A model generated the notes under the pieces. It saw only the letters and a list, made by a program, of their open reading frames with translations. It was not told where the DNA came from and did no database searches. This document shows positions 8,359-16,024 of a stretch of DNA of 64,000 nt, in pieces. How positions within the stretch are numbered: the first letter of the stretch is position 1; each line of letters starts with the position of its first letter. The position numbers and the translations under genes were made by a program. Source of the stretch: JBMYRH01 sp049602155 (lineage in GTDB: Bacteria; Myxococcota_A; UBA9042; PHBI01; JBMYRH01); the NCBI GenBank assembly GCA_049602155.1, contig JBMYRH010000026.1:13871-77870 (forward strand), given 5' to 3'.

Positions 8359-11298
8359 TCAGTTGCCCTCCATATGAGCGATCCAATTCCGTATCTGCGT
8401 GACGGTGATGCTCGTCTCTCCCGCGTTGGCCATCTCCTGGAAGGTGGGGCCCACGAGCGGCATCTGGGTCCAAGGTGCTGTGCCATTGCCTTCGAGGACC
8501 TTGACCAACACGCTCCCGTCCGGGTCCCCGGGGATCACGAAGTGGATATTGTCGACCACCAGGGCCTCGAAGTCGGCGAGCGACGCGAAGAAGGGAGTGC
8601 CTGCCTCCCCGTGGCACGCACTCATTGAGCAGTGGGGGTGGAGGCCATCGTAGACCTCGGCAGTGCTGAGGCCGACGGACGCTGCGTTGGTCGTGAACGC
8701 GACCGTGGGGTTGCCCGTAGAGACGTTCCCGGCGGCGTCGTAGGCCATAACGTGAGCTTGGTAGTCGGTCTCGGGGGTGAGCTCCGAGAGCGATATGCTG
8801 GTGGTCTGCCCGTCCACACTCGCCGCCACCGTGTCACCCAGCATCAGGTCGTAGCCCGTGACCTCGACGTTGTCGGTCGCCGTGGGCCAGGTGAGCTCCA
8901 CGTTTGTCGAACCGAGCGCAAGGGGGGTGATGACGGCGTCGGAGGGCCACGCCGGCGCGGTGACGTCGACGGTGGCGACGTTCAGCGTCGGCCCCCCTGT
9001 CGAGACCAGGCCCGTGGGGCCAGTGGCCTCGACCGAGAATTGATAGGTCATCGCAGGGCTCAGCCCCGTCACCTCCAAGCTGTGCTCTGGCACCGTGACG
9101 GTCCCAATGGCCTCACCGCCCTGTGAGATGGTGTAGGTGCTGACGACGCCGTCCTCGGGGAGGGCGGTCCAGGTCAGGGTCAAGCTGGTCTCGGTCACGT
9201 CGGACGCCGTGAGCGCCGCGTCCTCGGGCCATCCGGGCACGGTGTAGTCGGGGGTGCTCAGGGTGAGCTGGGGGCCATCGCTCGACATCAGCCCCGTGGG
9301 GCCCAGGGCCTCCACACGGAAGTCGTACGCGGTCCCGGGGGTGAGGTCGGGGATGGTCACGCTGACGTCGCTGAGGTCGAGCGCGAGGACCTCTGTGTCG
9401 TCCTGGAGCACCGCGAGCGAGACCGCGGCGTCGGAGGCTGGGAAGGCGGTCCACATCAAAACCACCTCGGTCGGGGTGAGGCTGTCCGCGCTCAGGGTGG
9501 CGTCCCAGGGCCAGGAGGGCGGGGCGTAGTCAGGGGTCGTGAAGGTCAGGGTGGGGCCGCCCTCGCTTGTGTTCCCAGCCCCATCGTTGGCGATGATGCT
9601 GACGGTGTACTCGGTGAGGGGAGTGAGCCCTGTCACGAGCACGCTGGCGGTATCGCCGTTGGTGCTGGCCAGCACCGTGTCATCAGAGAGCACGGCGTAC
9701 CCGGTGACCCCTGTGTTGTCGGTCGCCGCCGTCCAGCTGAGGAACACGCTCGTGGGGGTCGCGTTGGTGTCGATGCAGGTCGCATCGGCAGACCACGTCG
9801 GGGGGGACTGGTCGGACAGGTTCGCCACCAGGGTAGGGCCATTATGGGACACATTGCCTGCTGCATCTTCGGCTTCGACCCGGAACACGAAGGTGTCGGT
9901 TGCGTTCAGGCCGTTCACCGTCGTGGAGGTCTCAGCCGCGCCCAAGCTCTCTAGGAGGACGTTGTCCTGAAAGAGCCGGTACCCCGTGACCCCGACCTCA
10001 TCGTGCGCGGCGGCCCAGCTTAGCGTCAGTGAGGTGTCGGTCCCGTCCGAGCCCAGGAGCGCCGTGGCCTCCGGCCAGGTGGGCGCTTGGCTGTCCGGCG
10101 TGAATACGGTGAGGGTGAGCAGGGTCTCGGTCTGATTGCCGGCGGCGTCCGCGGCCCCGATCTCGAAGGTGTAGTCGGTCCATGGGCTCAGCGCCTCGAC
10201 CGTCACCCAGGTGGTCGCGCCCGGAAGCGGCGCCATCTCCACGCCATCCTTCCAGATCCGATAGCCAGCGACCCCGACGTCGTCTTCGGCCGGGTCCCAG
10301 CCCAAGGACACTCCGGTGTCCGTGAGCGCCGACGCCTGCGCCGTCGCGTTCTCCGGCCAATACGGCGGCGTGTCATCCCCAGTCTGCACAGAGAGGCTCG
10401 GGCCGCTGGTCGACAGGTTGCCCAGCGCATCCTCAGCTTCGACCCGGAACACATAGACGTTCCACGCGTCGAGATCGTCGGCGGTGTAGCTGAGCTCATC
10501 GGCCGCCAGCGCCGCCACTTCGACGTTGTTCTGGTAGAGCCGGTACCCCGTCGTAGCGACGTTGTCTTCCGCGGGTGTCCAGGTCAGCGTGACGAACGAT
10601 TCGCCCACTTCGCTGACGCTGAGCGCGCTCTCGGCGGGCCATGTCGGGGCGCTATCGTCGCTCACGGTGACGCTCCCGGTGGGGCCGTCGGTGCTGACGT
10701 TGCCGGCCGCGTCGACGGCCTGCACCGTCAGGTGCAGCGTCTCGCCGCTGGTGAGCTGACTGAGCTGCAGCGCGAGGGTCTCGGCGTCCAAGGTGGTGAT
10801 GAGGGAGTCGAGCCCTTGCTCCTCTCGGGTGACGTGATAGGCCACCACAGCGACGTTATCCGTAGCGGCGGGCCAGCTCACGACGAGGGAGTTTTCGTCG
10901 ATCCCGAGGAACGCAAGGGTCGCGTCGGCCGGCCAAGTCGGTGGGGCCGCGTCCGCTGAGTCCAGGGGGGGGCCTGTGTCCACGGCAGACTCCGTGTCCC
11001 CAGGCGCCGCTGTGTCCACGGCAGACTCCGTGTCCCCAGGCGCCGCTGTGTCCCCAGGCATCGCTATGTCCCCAGGCGCCGCTGTGTCCCCAGGCATCGC
11101 TATGTCCGCAGGCGCCGCTGTGTCCACGGCAGACTCCGTGTCCCCAGGCGTCGCTATGTCCGCAGGAGCCCCGGCATCGAGCTCACCGACCGCTGGCTCC
11201 GTTGCTGCGGATCCAGCGCAGCCCATCAAGGTCATACCTAGGGCCACAGCTACACAGCACGAGGCGAGGCAGTGGTCGATCCGAATCTTGTGAAGCAT
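8359..11298 (-). CDS. Lipoprotein with eight FN3 domains and C-terminal cytochrome c-like domain
   Basis: A 979-residue protein from the start at 11298, which gives a normal lipoprotein signal MLHKIRIDHCLASCCVAVAL-GMTLMGC (lipobox Cys27). An in-frame ATG at 11376 adds 26 residues and has an AAGG seven bases upstream, so that start cannot be excluded. After a TAAPGD-type spacer (about 28-120) come eight FN3 domains (PPTWPAD, APTWPAE, PPYWPEN, APTWPEA and so on) and a final 100-residue domain with HCSMSACHG and IPGDPDGSVLVKVLEG. That end resembles the CX4CH haem-like domains found in myxobacterial lipoproteins. It is the first gene of the operon; its stop is 1 base from the next start. The FN3 repeats are clearly paralogous to those of the downstream gene, so the two arose by domain duplication. 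Confidence 0.87.
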   Translation of the reverse strand: MLHKIRIDHCLASCCVAVALGMTLMGCAGSAATEPAVGELDAGAPADIATPGDTESAVDTAAPADIAMPGDTAAPGDIAMPGDTAAPGDTESAVDTAAPGDTESAVDTGPPLDSADAAPPTWPADATLAFLGIDENSLVVSWPAATDNVAVVAYHVTREEQGLDSLITTLDAETLALQLSQLTSGETLHLTVQAVDAAGNVSTDGPTGSVTVSDDSAPTWPAESALSVSEVGESFVTLTWTPAEDNVATTGYRLYQNNVEVAALAADELSYTADDLDAWNVYVFRVEAEDALGNLSTSGPSLSVQTGDDTPPYWPENATAQASALTDTGVSLGWDPAEDDVGVAGYRIWKDGVEMAPLPGATTWVTVEALSPWTDYTFEIGAADAAGNQTETLLTLTVFTPDSQAPTWPEATALLGSDGTDTSLTLSWAAAHDEVGVTGYRLFQDNVLLESLGAAETSTTVNGLNATDTFVFRVEAEDAAGNVSHNGPTLVANLSDQSPPTWSADATCIDTNATPTSVFLSWTAATDNTGVTGYAVLSDDTVLASTNGDTASVLVTGLTPLTEYTVSIIANDGAGNTSEGGPTLTFTTPDYAPPSWPWDATLSADSLTPTEVVLMWTAFPASDAAVSLAVLQDDTEVLALDLSDVSVTIPDLTPGTAYDFRVEALGPTGLMSSDGPQLTLSTPDYTVPGWPEDAALTASDVTETSLTLTWTALPEDGVVSTYTISQGGEAIGTVTVPEHSLEVTGLSPAMTYQFSVEATGPTGLVSTGGPTLNVATVDVTAPAWPSDAVITPLALGSTNVELTWPTATDNVEVTGYDLMLGDTVAASVDGQTTSISLSELTPETDYQAHVMAYDAAGNVSTGNPTVAFTTNAASVGLSTAEVYDGLHPHCSMSACHGEAGTPFFASLADFEALVVDNIHFVIPGDPDGSVLVKVLEGNGTAPWTQMPLVGPTFQEMANAGETSITVTQIRNWIAHMEGN
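10976..11168 (-). repeat. 18-bp tandem repeats coding APGDT spacer
   Basis: Direct repeats of an 18-bp unit, with some 36-bp higher-order copies, of the type gctgtgtccccaggcgcc. They encode six-residue units such as TAAPGD, IAMPGD and ESAVDT on the minus strand, and form the spacer after the lipobox of the first FN3 lipoprotein. High identity between units suggests recent expansion. Confidence 0.8.
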
Positions 11299-11833
11299 TG
11301 AACGGTCGGTCTTCAAACCCTCTCCGCGCGGTGCGTCACAACATCGTCGGGAGCAGTTTCCATCGATGTCTTGCATGCCGTAACCTTAACATTAACAAGC
11401 CGATCTAGGACATGGGCGGTAGGTGTCGCTTCATGGAACGGAGGCTTAGAGGGGCTCGGGAGGCCAGATGAGCGTTTTCATTGCTCAGGAAAACCATGCC
11501 TGGCCGGGGGGCTCTGCGGGGCCGTAAGCTCTCAGTCCCGATCGATTTTCTCGGCGTTCACCATGGTCGCGCTTTACGCGTGGGTCTGGTGCTGGGCGAG
11601 GTAGGCGTCACAGCGCAGGCAGCCCACATGCTCAGGATCGCCCCCTAAAGCGCTGCGCGCCCCGTGTCCGCAGCCCTCCCAGTCGATGCGGCCGTGTTTC
11701 GAGCCGTACGAGGGCTGAGTGTATGCCTCGGCGTGACCTGATACGGGCTTAGCCTTAGTGGAACGTTCTTAGAGGGTTTGCTAGGTTGCGCAGCCTACCG
11801 ATGTTTTTTTCTTTAAAAGTGATGGAGTTCACC
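11299..11833. other. Intergenic region between divergent genes
   Basis: About 535 bases between the FN3 lipoprotein operon (minus) and a small secreted protein (plus). It should contain both promoters, but I see no clear -35/-10 pair. The only coding-like signal is a minus-strand frame near 11574-11775, listed separately. A plus-strand frame at 11371-11604 has no ribosome-binding site and an atypical composition, and I do not count it. Confidence 0.5.
11574..11775 (-). pseudogene. Possible gene remnant, Cys/His-rich C-terminus without start
   Basis: A minus-strand frame ending at the TAA at 11574-11576 stays open for about 65 codons and reads like real protein: SYGSKHGRIDWEGCGHGARS, then ALGGDPEHVGCLRCDAYLAQ, then HQTHA. 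The Cys/His spacing (C-G-H, and C-L-R-C with H upstream) suggests a small metal-binding or haem-type domain. A stop codon closes the frame upstream and there is no ATG, GTG or TTG inside it, so it cannot be translated as it stands. I infer a decayed gene or a 3' remnant; I do not recognise the family. Confidence 0.3.
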
Positions 11834-12247
11834 ATGCGCCGAGTGCTCTTTCCGGCCCTGTTTTTGACCATGTGTATCGCCCCTTTCGTCCTCGCCAAGG
11901 GCAAGGTACCGCAGGCGCAGAAATGTGAGGCGATGTCTCTGGAGTGGCCGGGAGCTGGGCAAGACTTCGTCAGCATCACGGGCTGCAAGCTCGGCGCGAG
12001 CCTGACCGTGGTTCAGCGAGGTGCGCTCAAGTTCACGATAACCTCGCTCGAGAGCGACGAGGGCGGCGCCTACTTTGAGAAGATGGGCAAGCTGCGCTTC
12101 AACAAGAAGAAGAAGCGCGTCGAGCTGACCTTTACCGCGATCGAGGAGGCGCCTGAGTACTCGGGCAAGGCGAAGGCCGTCCTGTTCTTTGACGGTCGCA
12201 AGTGGCAGGTCGCCTGCGACCAGAAGCTCTGTGAAGTGCTCCGCTAG
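11834..12247 (+). CDS. Small secreted protein of unknown function
   Basis: A 137-residue protein. The start at 11834 is preceded by GGAG at six bases and gives a clean signal peptide, MRRVLFPALFLTMCIAPFVL, cleaved near LA-KG. The mature part is rich in beta-type residues, has four cysteines (QKCEAM, ITGCKLG, QVACDQ, KLCEVL) that could form two disulfides, and a basic patch NKKKKRVEL. I do not recognise the family. It is followed five bases later by the methyltransferase genes, so it may be cotranscribed with them, although nothing links it functionally. Confidence 0.7.
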   Translation: MRRVLFPALFLTMCIAPFVLAKGKVPQAQKCEAMSLEWPGAGQDFVSITGCKLGASLTVVQRGALKFTITSLESDEGGAYFEKMGKLRFNKKKKRVELTFTAIEEAPEYSGKAKAVLFFDGRKWQVACDQKLCEVLR

Positions 12248-12252
12248 CAGCC

Positions 12253-13053
12253 GTGAGCGCTTATCGCTTGAGTCGGGAGGACTTCCTTCGAGGGGCGTCG
12301 TCTCTCGACGATGCATCCTTTGACCTGGCGATCGTCGATCCCCCTTATGGGGCGTCGACCGGAGCGGCTTGGAAGATCGCGGCCGACCACGCGCTCCAAG
12401 GCATGGGCGGCAAGTGGGACTTGGCGAGCCACGCGTGGGACCGCATCGAGGGGCTTGAGAGCCTACGGTTCACCCTCGCGTGGCTTCATGAGGTCAGGCG
12501 CCTCGTCAAGCCGACGGGCTCTCTTTGGATCCACGGGACGTACCACAACGCGGGCATCGCCAACGTCGCCTGTCAGATGCTCGGCCTTGAGATCATCAAT
12601 GAGGTGGTCTGGTACAAGCGCAACGCCTTCCCGAACCTGTCCGCGCGGCGAATGACCGCCAGCCATGAGACGATCCTCTGGGTGCACACTGGCGGCGCCA
12701 AAGACCGGCGCTACCGGTTCAACTATGAGGACGTGAAGGCCGCCGATTACGAGAGCGACCAGCTCAAGAAGCCCGGGAAGCAGCTCCGTACGGTGTGGGA
12801 CATCCCCAACAACAAGGCCGCCGATGAGCTCGCTCACGGCAAGCACCCGACACAAAAGCCGCTGCGCGTCGTCGAGCGCATCCTCGCGGTCTCCGGTCTC
12901 TCAGGCGGCGCGCTGCTCGTGCCGTTTGCCGGCAGCGGCAGCGAGATGGTCGGTGGGCTTCGCTATGGGATGCGCCCGATAGGTTTCGAGGTCGAAGCTG
13001 AGTATCACAGCTTGGCGATACGCCGGCTGGAAGCCGAGCTGGGGACACGATGA
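12253..13053 (+). CDS. Beta-class DNA methyltransferase (DpnA-like, N6-adenine or N4-cytosine)
   Basis: A 266-residue site-specific DNA methyltransferase of the N4/N6-MTase family (PF01555 type). The catalytic motif IV DPPY is at residues 29-32, before the AdoMet motif VPFAGSGSE near residue 220; this order defines the beta class. Other family marks are GSLWIHGTYHN, WYKRNAFPN and HPTQKPLRVVERIL. DPPY rather than SPPY favours adenine methylation, but target base and site cannot be read from sequence. It starts with GTG and its stop overlaps the start of the D12 methylase (ATGA, 13050-13053), as in DpnII-type loci that carry two methyltransferases. No linked restriction enzyme is recognisable. 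Confidence 0.92.
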   Translation: MSAYRLSREDFLRGASSLDDASFDLAIVDPPYGASTGAAWKIAADHALQGMGGKWDLASHAWDRIEGLESLRFTLAWLHEVRRLVKPTGSLWIHGTYHNAGIANVACQMLGLEIINEVVWYKRNAFPNLSARRMTASHETILWVHTGGAKDRRYRFNYEDVKAADYESDQLKKPGKQLRTVWDIPNNKAADELAHGKHPTQKPLRVVERILAVSGLSGGALLVPFAGSGSEMVGGLRYGMRPIGFEVEAEYHSLAIRRLEAELGTR

Positions 13054-13910
13054 GGCGTCGTCTCCACCCGGTCATCAAGTGGTCGGGGAGTAAACGGCGG
13101 GTCGCCGATGCGCTCCATGGGCTTTGGCCTGAGGGGCTTTCAGAGGCTGCGACCTACTTCGAGCCCTTTGTCGGGAGCGGCGCGATGCTCCCGGGGCGAC
13201 CGGTCGAGCGCGCCGTCGCCGGGGACGTCATCACGCCCCTCATCGCGCTCTGGAAAGAGATCGCTGCCCACCCCGAGGCGGTCGGTGCCCATTACCGCCG
13301 TGTGTGGGAGGACCGACAGGCGCGGGGGCAAGACGCCTTCTATGAGGCGCGCGAGCGCTTCAACGCTGGCGGGGCGCCGCGCGACTTCCTCGTCCTCTCG
13401 CGCATGTGCGTCAACGGGCTGATCCGCTTTAACGCCTCGGGGGACTTCAACAACTCGCTGCACCACACGCGCCCCGGGATTCACCCGGACAGGCTCGATC
13501 TGCTCCTCGATAAGTGGTCCAAGGTGCTTTTGGGGGTGAGCTTTGAGGCCTCGGACTATGAGCACACCCTTCAGCCTGCTCAAGCAGGCGATGTGGTCTT
13601 CTTGGACCCCCCGTATGTCGGTACGCGCGGTCAATATCGCCCCGGCGTCTTCGACTTCAAACGGCTCTCTGAGGTGCTTTCAGATCTCAACGCTCGCGGT
13701 GTCCATTGGATCCTCACTCTCGATGGCCAGGCGGGTGAGCGTGCTTATGACGAGACGGTCATCACACCGGCTCTCTACCGGCATCGATTCTACGTCACGA
13801 CGGGGCACTCTCCCTTTACGCGGCTGATGAAGACGTCCCTCGATGAGGTTCGGGAGGCTGTCTACGTCAGCTTCGAGCCCGCTGTCGGCAGCCTGCCCGA
13901 CGCTCAGTAG
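13050..13910 (+). CDS. D12-class N6-adenine DNA methyltransferase (Dam/DpnM-like)
   Basis: A 286-residue protein of the D12 class (alpha group). AdoMet-binding motif X is KWSGSKRR (residues 10-17), motif I FEPFVGSGAM (37-46) and catalytic motif IV DPPY (186-189). Between them VLSRMCVNGLIRFNASGDFN is the family's substrate-recognition region. Dam, DpnM and MboI-type enzymes have this layout and about this length, and many recognise GATC, but specificity here is not readable. It is coupled by ATGA to the beta-class methylase. Two methyltransferases of different class acting together are usual in DpnII/MboI-like systems; the nuclease gene expected beside them is absent. Confidence 0.93.
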   Translation: MRRRLHPVIKWSGSKRRVADALHGLWPEGLSEAATYFEPFVGSGAMLPGRPVERAVAGDVITPLIALWKEIAAHPEAVGAHYRRVWEDRQARGQDAFYEARERFNAGGAPRDFLVLSRMCVNGLIRFNASGDFNNSLHHTRPGIHPDRLDLLLDKWSKVLLGVSFEASDYEHTLQPAQAGDVVFLDPPYVGTRGQYRPGVFDFKRLSEVLSDLNARGVHWILTLDGQAGERAYDETVITPALYRHRFYVTTGHSPFTRLMKTSLDEVREAVYVSFEPAVGSLPDAQ

Positions 13911-13959
13911 CGCAGACGGGCCGTCTGGTTTTCTTACCTCACACGTCGCATGATTGAAC

Positions 13960-14667
13960 ATGCTTACAACCTGTCTTATAGCCCTTGAGGTGCTCTCGGG
14001 CGTCGTCCCAGGTGCTGCACCAGCACCACGTTCACACGCTGTACAGCCGGAAGCGCGGGAGGCCCCCAGGGCCGCCCCTCGAAAGCGTCGTGTGTCGTCG
14101 AGTATGTTCAAAGGCGCCCGCTATGATGACATGGTTGAGGCGTGCGAGGAGGAGGCCTGTCTGGACCTCTGGTACTACTCGGATCTCCTTTACGGATTTA
14201 GCCTCTTGGCGATCCCCGCGAAGGCGGCGCTGGCTAGCGAGGGAGAGGTTGGCCTCTGGTTTGGCTATGGCGGCATGAAGTTCGGAGGTTGGGTTCTGCT
14301 TTTAGGGGGCGGCTTTGTCTCATGGTTCGGTGCGACGGGTGTGGCATCAGATCCAGCAATGGGGGACGCCGTTTTGGCGTCCGGAATAGGGCTCGCTGCG
14401 ATCGGTATCGGGATAATGATCGGCTCAAATTATGTCTTTATCCCCAAACTCGAAGCTGTACGCCGGGCGAACTGCATCAAGGCGAATTGGCCCCCTAAAC
14501 GGAGTTCAGAGTTCGGCCCCGAGGAGCCTCGCGAACATGACCTTACGCTGTCACCCCTGCTGCTGCGCCATCGTGACCACAGCGTCACAGTGGGCATGAT
14601 GGCGGCTTCCAGTTCTAGTGCGCGTGCCCTTTGGATAGTCCCGTTGACACAGCAGTCACTCGGTTGA
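13960..14667 (+). CDS. Putative membrane protein of unknown function
   Basis: A 235-residue protein from the ATG at 13960 (an in-frame TTG lies at 13954). It starts with a signal-like segment MLTTCLIALEVLSGVVPGAA, then a Pro/Arg-rich stretch. After an acidic Cys-containing region (EACEEEACLDLWYY) there are three hydrophobic segments: YGFSLLAIPAKAAL, MKFGGWVLLLGGGFVSWF and VLASGIGLAAIGIGIMIGSN. The last 70 residues are polar and may be exposed. It lies 49 bases downstream of the methyltransferase pair, where a restriction gene might be expected, but shows no nuclease motif. Similar small membrane proteins with a signal and YDDMVEAC-type region occur widely in myxobacteria without known function. 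Confidence 0.65.
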   Translation: MLTTCLIALEVLSGVVPGAAPAPRSHAVQPEAREAPRAAPRKRRVSSSMFKGARYDDMVEACEEEACLDLWYYSDLLYGFSLLAIPAKAALASEGEVGLWFGYGGMKFGGWVLLLGGGFVSWFGATGVASDPAMGDAVLASGIGLAAIGIGIMIGSNYVFIPKLEAVRRANCIKANWPPKRSSEFGPEEPREHDLTLSPLLLRHRDHSVTVGMMAASSSSARALWIVPLTQQSLG

Positions 14668-14695
14668 GAGCATGCGTCCAACTTCGGAGGCACCC

Positions 14696-15166
14696 ATGCA
14701 ACGCACCCTGTTGATCCCGCTCGTCATGCTCTTCTTCGTCCCGGGCTGCGCGACTCAGGCGCAGGTTGAGGATACGGCCGTCGAGGCCGCCCCAGTGGAG
14801 GACACGGCGCCGGTCAAGGCGGTCGTACCCGCAGGGCCAGCCACGGCGGCTGATGAGGTGGCACCACCGCCACCCATGGCGGTCCCGGGCGCAGGGATCT
14901 GCCGCATCTATGGTCTCCCCGAGGGGTTTGATACGAAGGGGCTGCGCATCGGCGGTGCGCTTCAGGGCGAGATCTTCGGCGAGCCGATTGGCCCACCGAT
15001 GGACTATGTGTCGGCGCTCACGACCTGCGTGGATGACCCGACCTGCACTGGTGTGAGCAGCACTTGGTACGTCGGGGCACCATTTCGCGCCTTGAAGGCC
15101 ATCGAAGATTTTCGGCCCGACGAGGGCTCCTACGCCTGCACGACCTTGGTCGGCGGTCGCCCCTGA
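14696..15166 (+). CDS. Putative lipoprotein
   Basis: A 156-residue lipoprotein. The start at 14696 follows GGAGG by five bases and gives MQRTLLIPLVMLFFVPGC (lipobox Cys18). An Ala/Val/Pro/Asp-rich spacer (VEDTAVEAAPVEDTAPV, ending in APPPPM) runs to about residue 65. The C-terminal 90 residues contain four cysteines (GICRIYG, LTTCVDD, PTCTGVS, YACTTL), probably disulfide-bonded. I do not recognise a family. Confidence 0.7.
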   Translation: MQRTLLIPLVMLFFVPGCATQAQVEDTAVEAAPVEDTAPVKAVVPAGPATAADEVAPPPPMAVPGAGICRIYGLPEGFDTKGLRIGGALQGEIFGEPIGPPMDYVSALTTCVDDPTCTGVSSTWYVGAPFRALKAIEDFRPDEGSYACTTLVGGRP

Positions 15167-15226
15167 GTCCTCTCGCTTCGAGCGGCGGATGGTGGTAATC
15201 GGGCGCCTCTACACGAGGAGCGGCAC

Positions 15227-16024
15227 GTGATTCACTTCGTAGGTGGCGGTAACATGGCGACGGCCATGATCGAGGGACTGGAGGGGCTGGAGGCCCCCCC
15301 GGCGCTCTCGATCATCGATCCGAGCGAGGCGGCCCGAGCGCGCCACACCGCCGCTGGGCGCAAGACCTTCTCTGCCCTGAGTGAGGTCGCTCACGTGCGT
15401 CAGGTGGTCTTGGCCTTTAAGCCACAGCACTTCCCTGGCGCTGTCGAAGCGCTCAGCCTCGCGTTGGATGTCGACGCGCTCATCATCACGATCATGGCGG
15501 GCATCTCGACGCAGACGATTCAGCGGGCTTTACCGGGCCGTCGGGTGGTGCGTGTGATGCCCAATACACCGATGTCGGTGGGGTGGGGGATGTCGGGGGT
15601 CGCCCCGGGCGCCGACGCGACCGAGGCGGACTTGGCCGTGGCTGAGCAGGTCTGTGCAGCAAGCGGTGCCGTCTTGCGCGTTAGGGAAGATCAGATGGAC
15701 GCCGTGACCGCCATTAGCGGCAGCGGTCCAGCCTACTTCTTTCGGTTCTGCGAAGCGCTGATGGACGCGGCGGTAGAGCGCTGTGGGTTTACAGAGGCCG
15801 AGGCGAGGCTGCTCGTCAGCCAGACCGCTCAGGGCGCGATGGCGTACGCCGGGGCCCAGGAAGGCTTCCCCGTAGGCCGCCTCCGCGAGCAGGTCACGAG
15901 CCCTGGTGGCACGACTCAGGCCGCCTTGAACGCCTTCAAAGCGGGGGAGCTTGGCACCTTGGTTGGTGACGCCGTGGACGCCGCAGTGAAGCGAGGCAAG
16001 GAGCTGAACGCTGATGCCAAATGA
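15227..16024 (+). CDS. proC: Pyrroline-5-carboxylate reductase
   Basis: A 265-residue ProC, which reduces 1-pyrroline-5-carboxylate to proline with NAD(P)H, the last step of proline synthesis, in the cytoplasm. The N-terminal Rossmann motif is FVGGGNMATAMIEGL; VRVMPNTPMSVGWG, ISGSGPAYFF and the C-terminal signature VTSPGGTTQAAL are all present and the length is normal. Translation starts at a GTG with GAGGAG six bases upstream. Its last 11 bases overlap proA, so the two form an operon. No proB (glutamate 5-kinase) is in the window. Confidence 0.97.
   Translation: MIHFVGGGNMATAMIEGLEGLEAPPALSIIDPSEAARARHTAAGRKTFSALSEVAHVRQVVLAFKPQHFPGAVEALSLALDVDALIITIMAGISTQTIQRALPGRRVVRVMPNTPMSVGWGMSGVAPGADATEADLAVAEQVCAASGAVLRVREDQMDAVTAISGSGPAYFFRFCEALMDAAVERCGFTEAEARLLVSQTAQGAMAYAGAQEGFPVGRLREQVTSPGGTTQAALNAFKAGELGTLVGDAVDAAVKRGKELNADAK

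Noticed and set aside
10976..11168. Regular short repeats that could suggest a CRISPR array
   Set aside because: They are contiguous 18-bp units without spacers and are in frame in a lipoprotein gene; no cas gene is present.
11371..11604. Plus-strand 77-residue frame in the intergenic region
   Set aside because: No ribosome-binding site, erratic composition (MHAVTLTLTSRSRTW), and it overlaps the upstream start region of the FN3 lipoprotein.
13960..14667. The gene after the methyltransferase pair as a missing restriction enzyme
   Set aside because: It has a signal-like start and three hydrophobic segments and no PD-(D/E)XK or HNH pattern that I can see.
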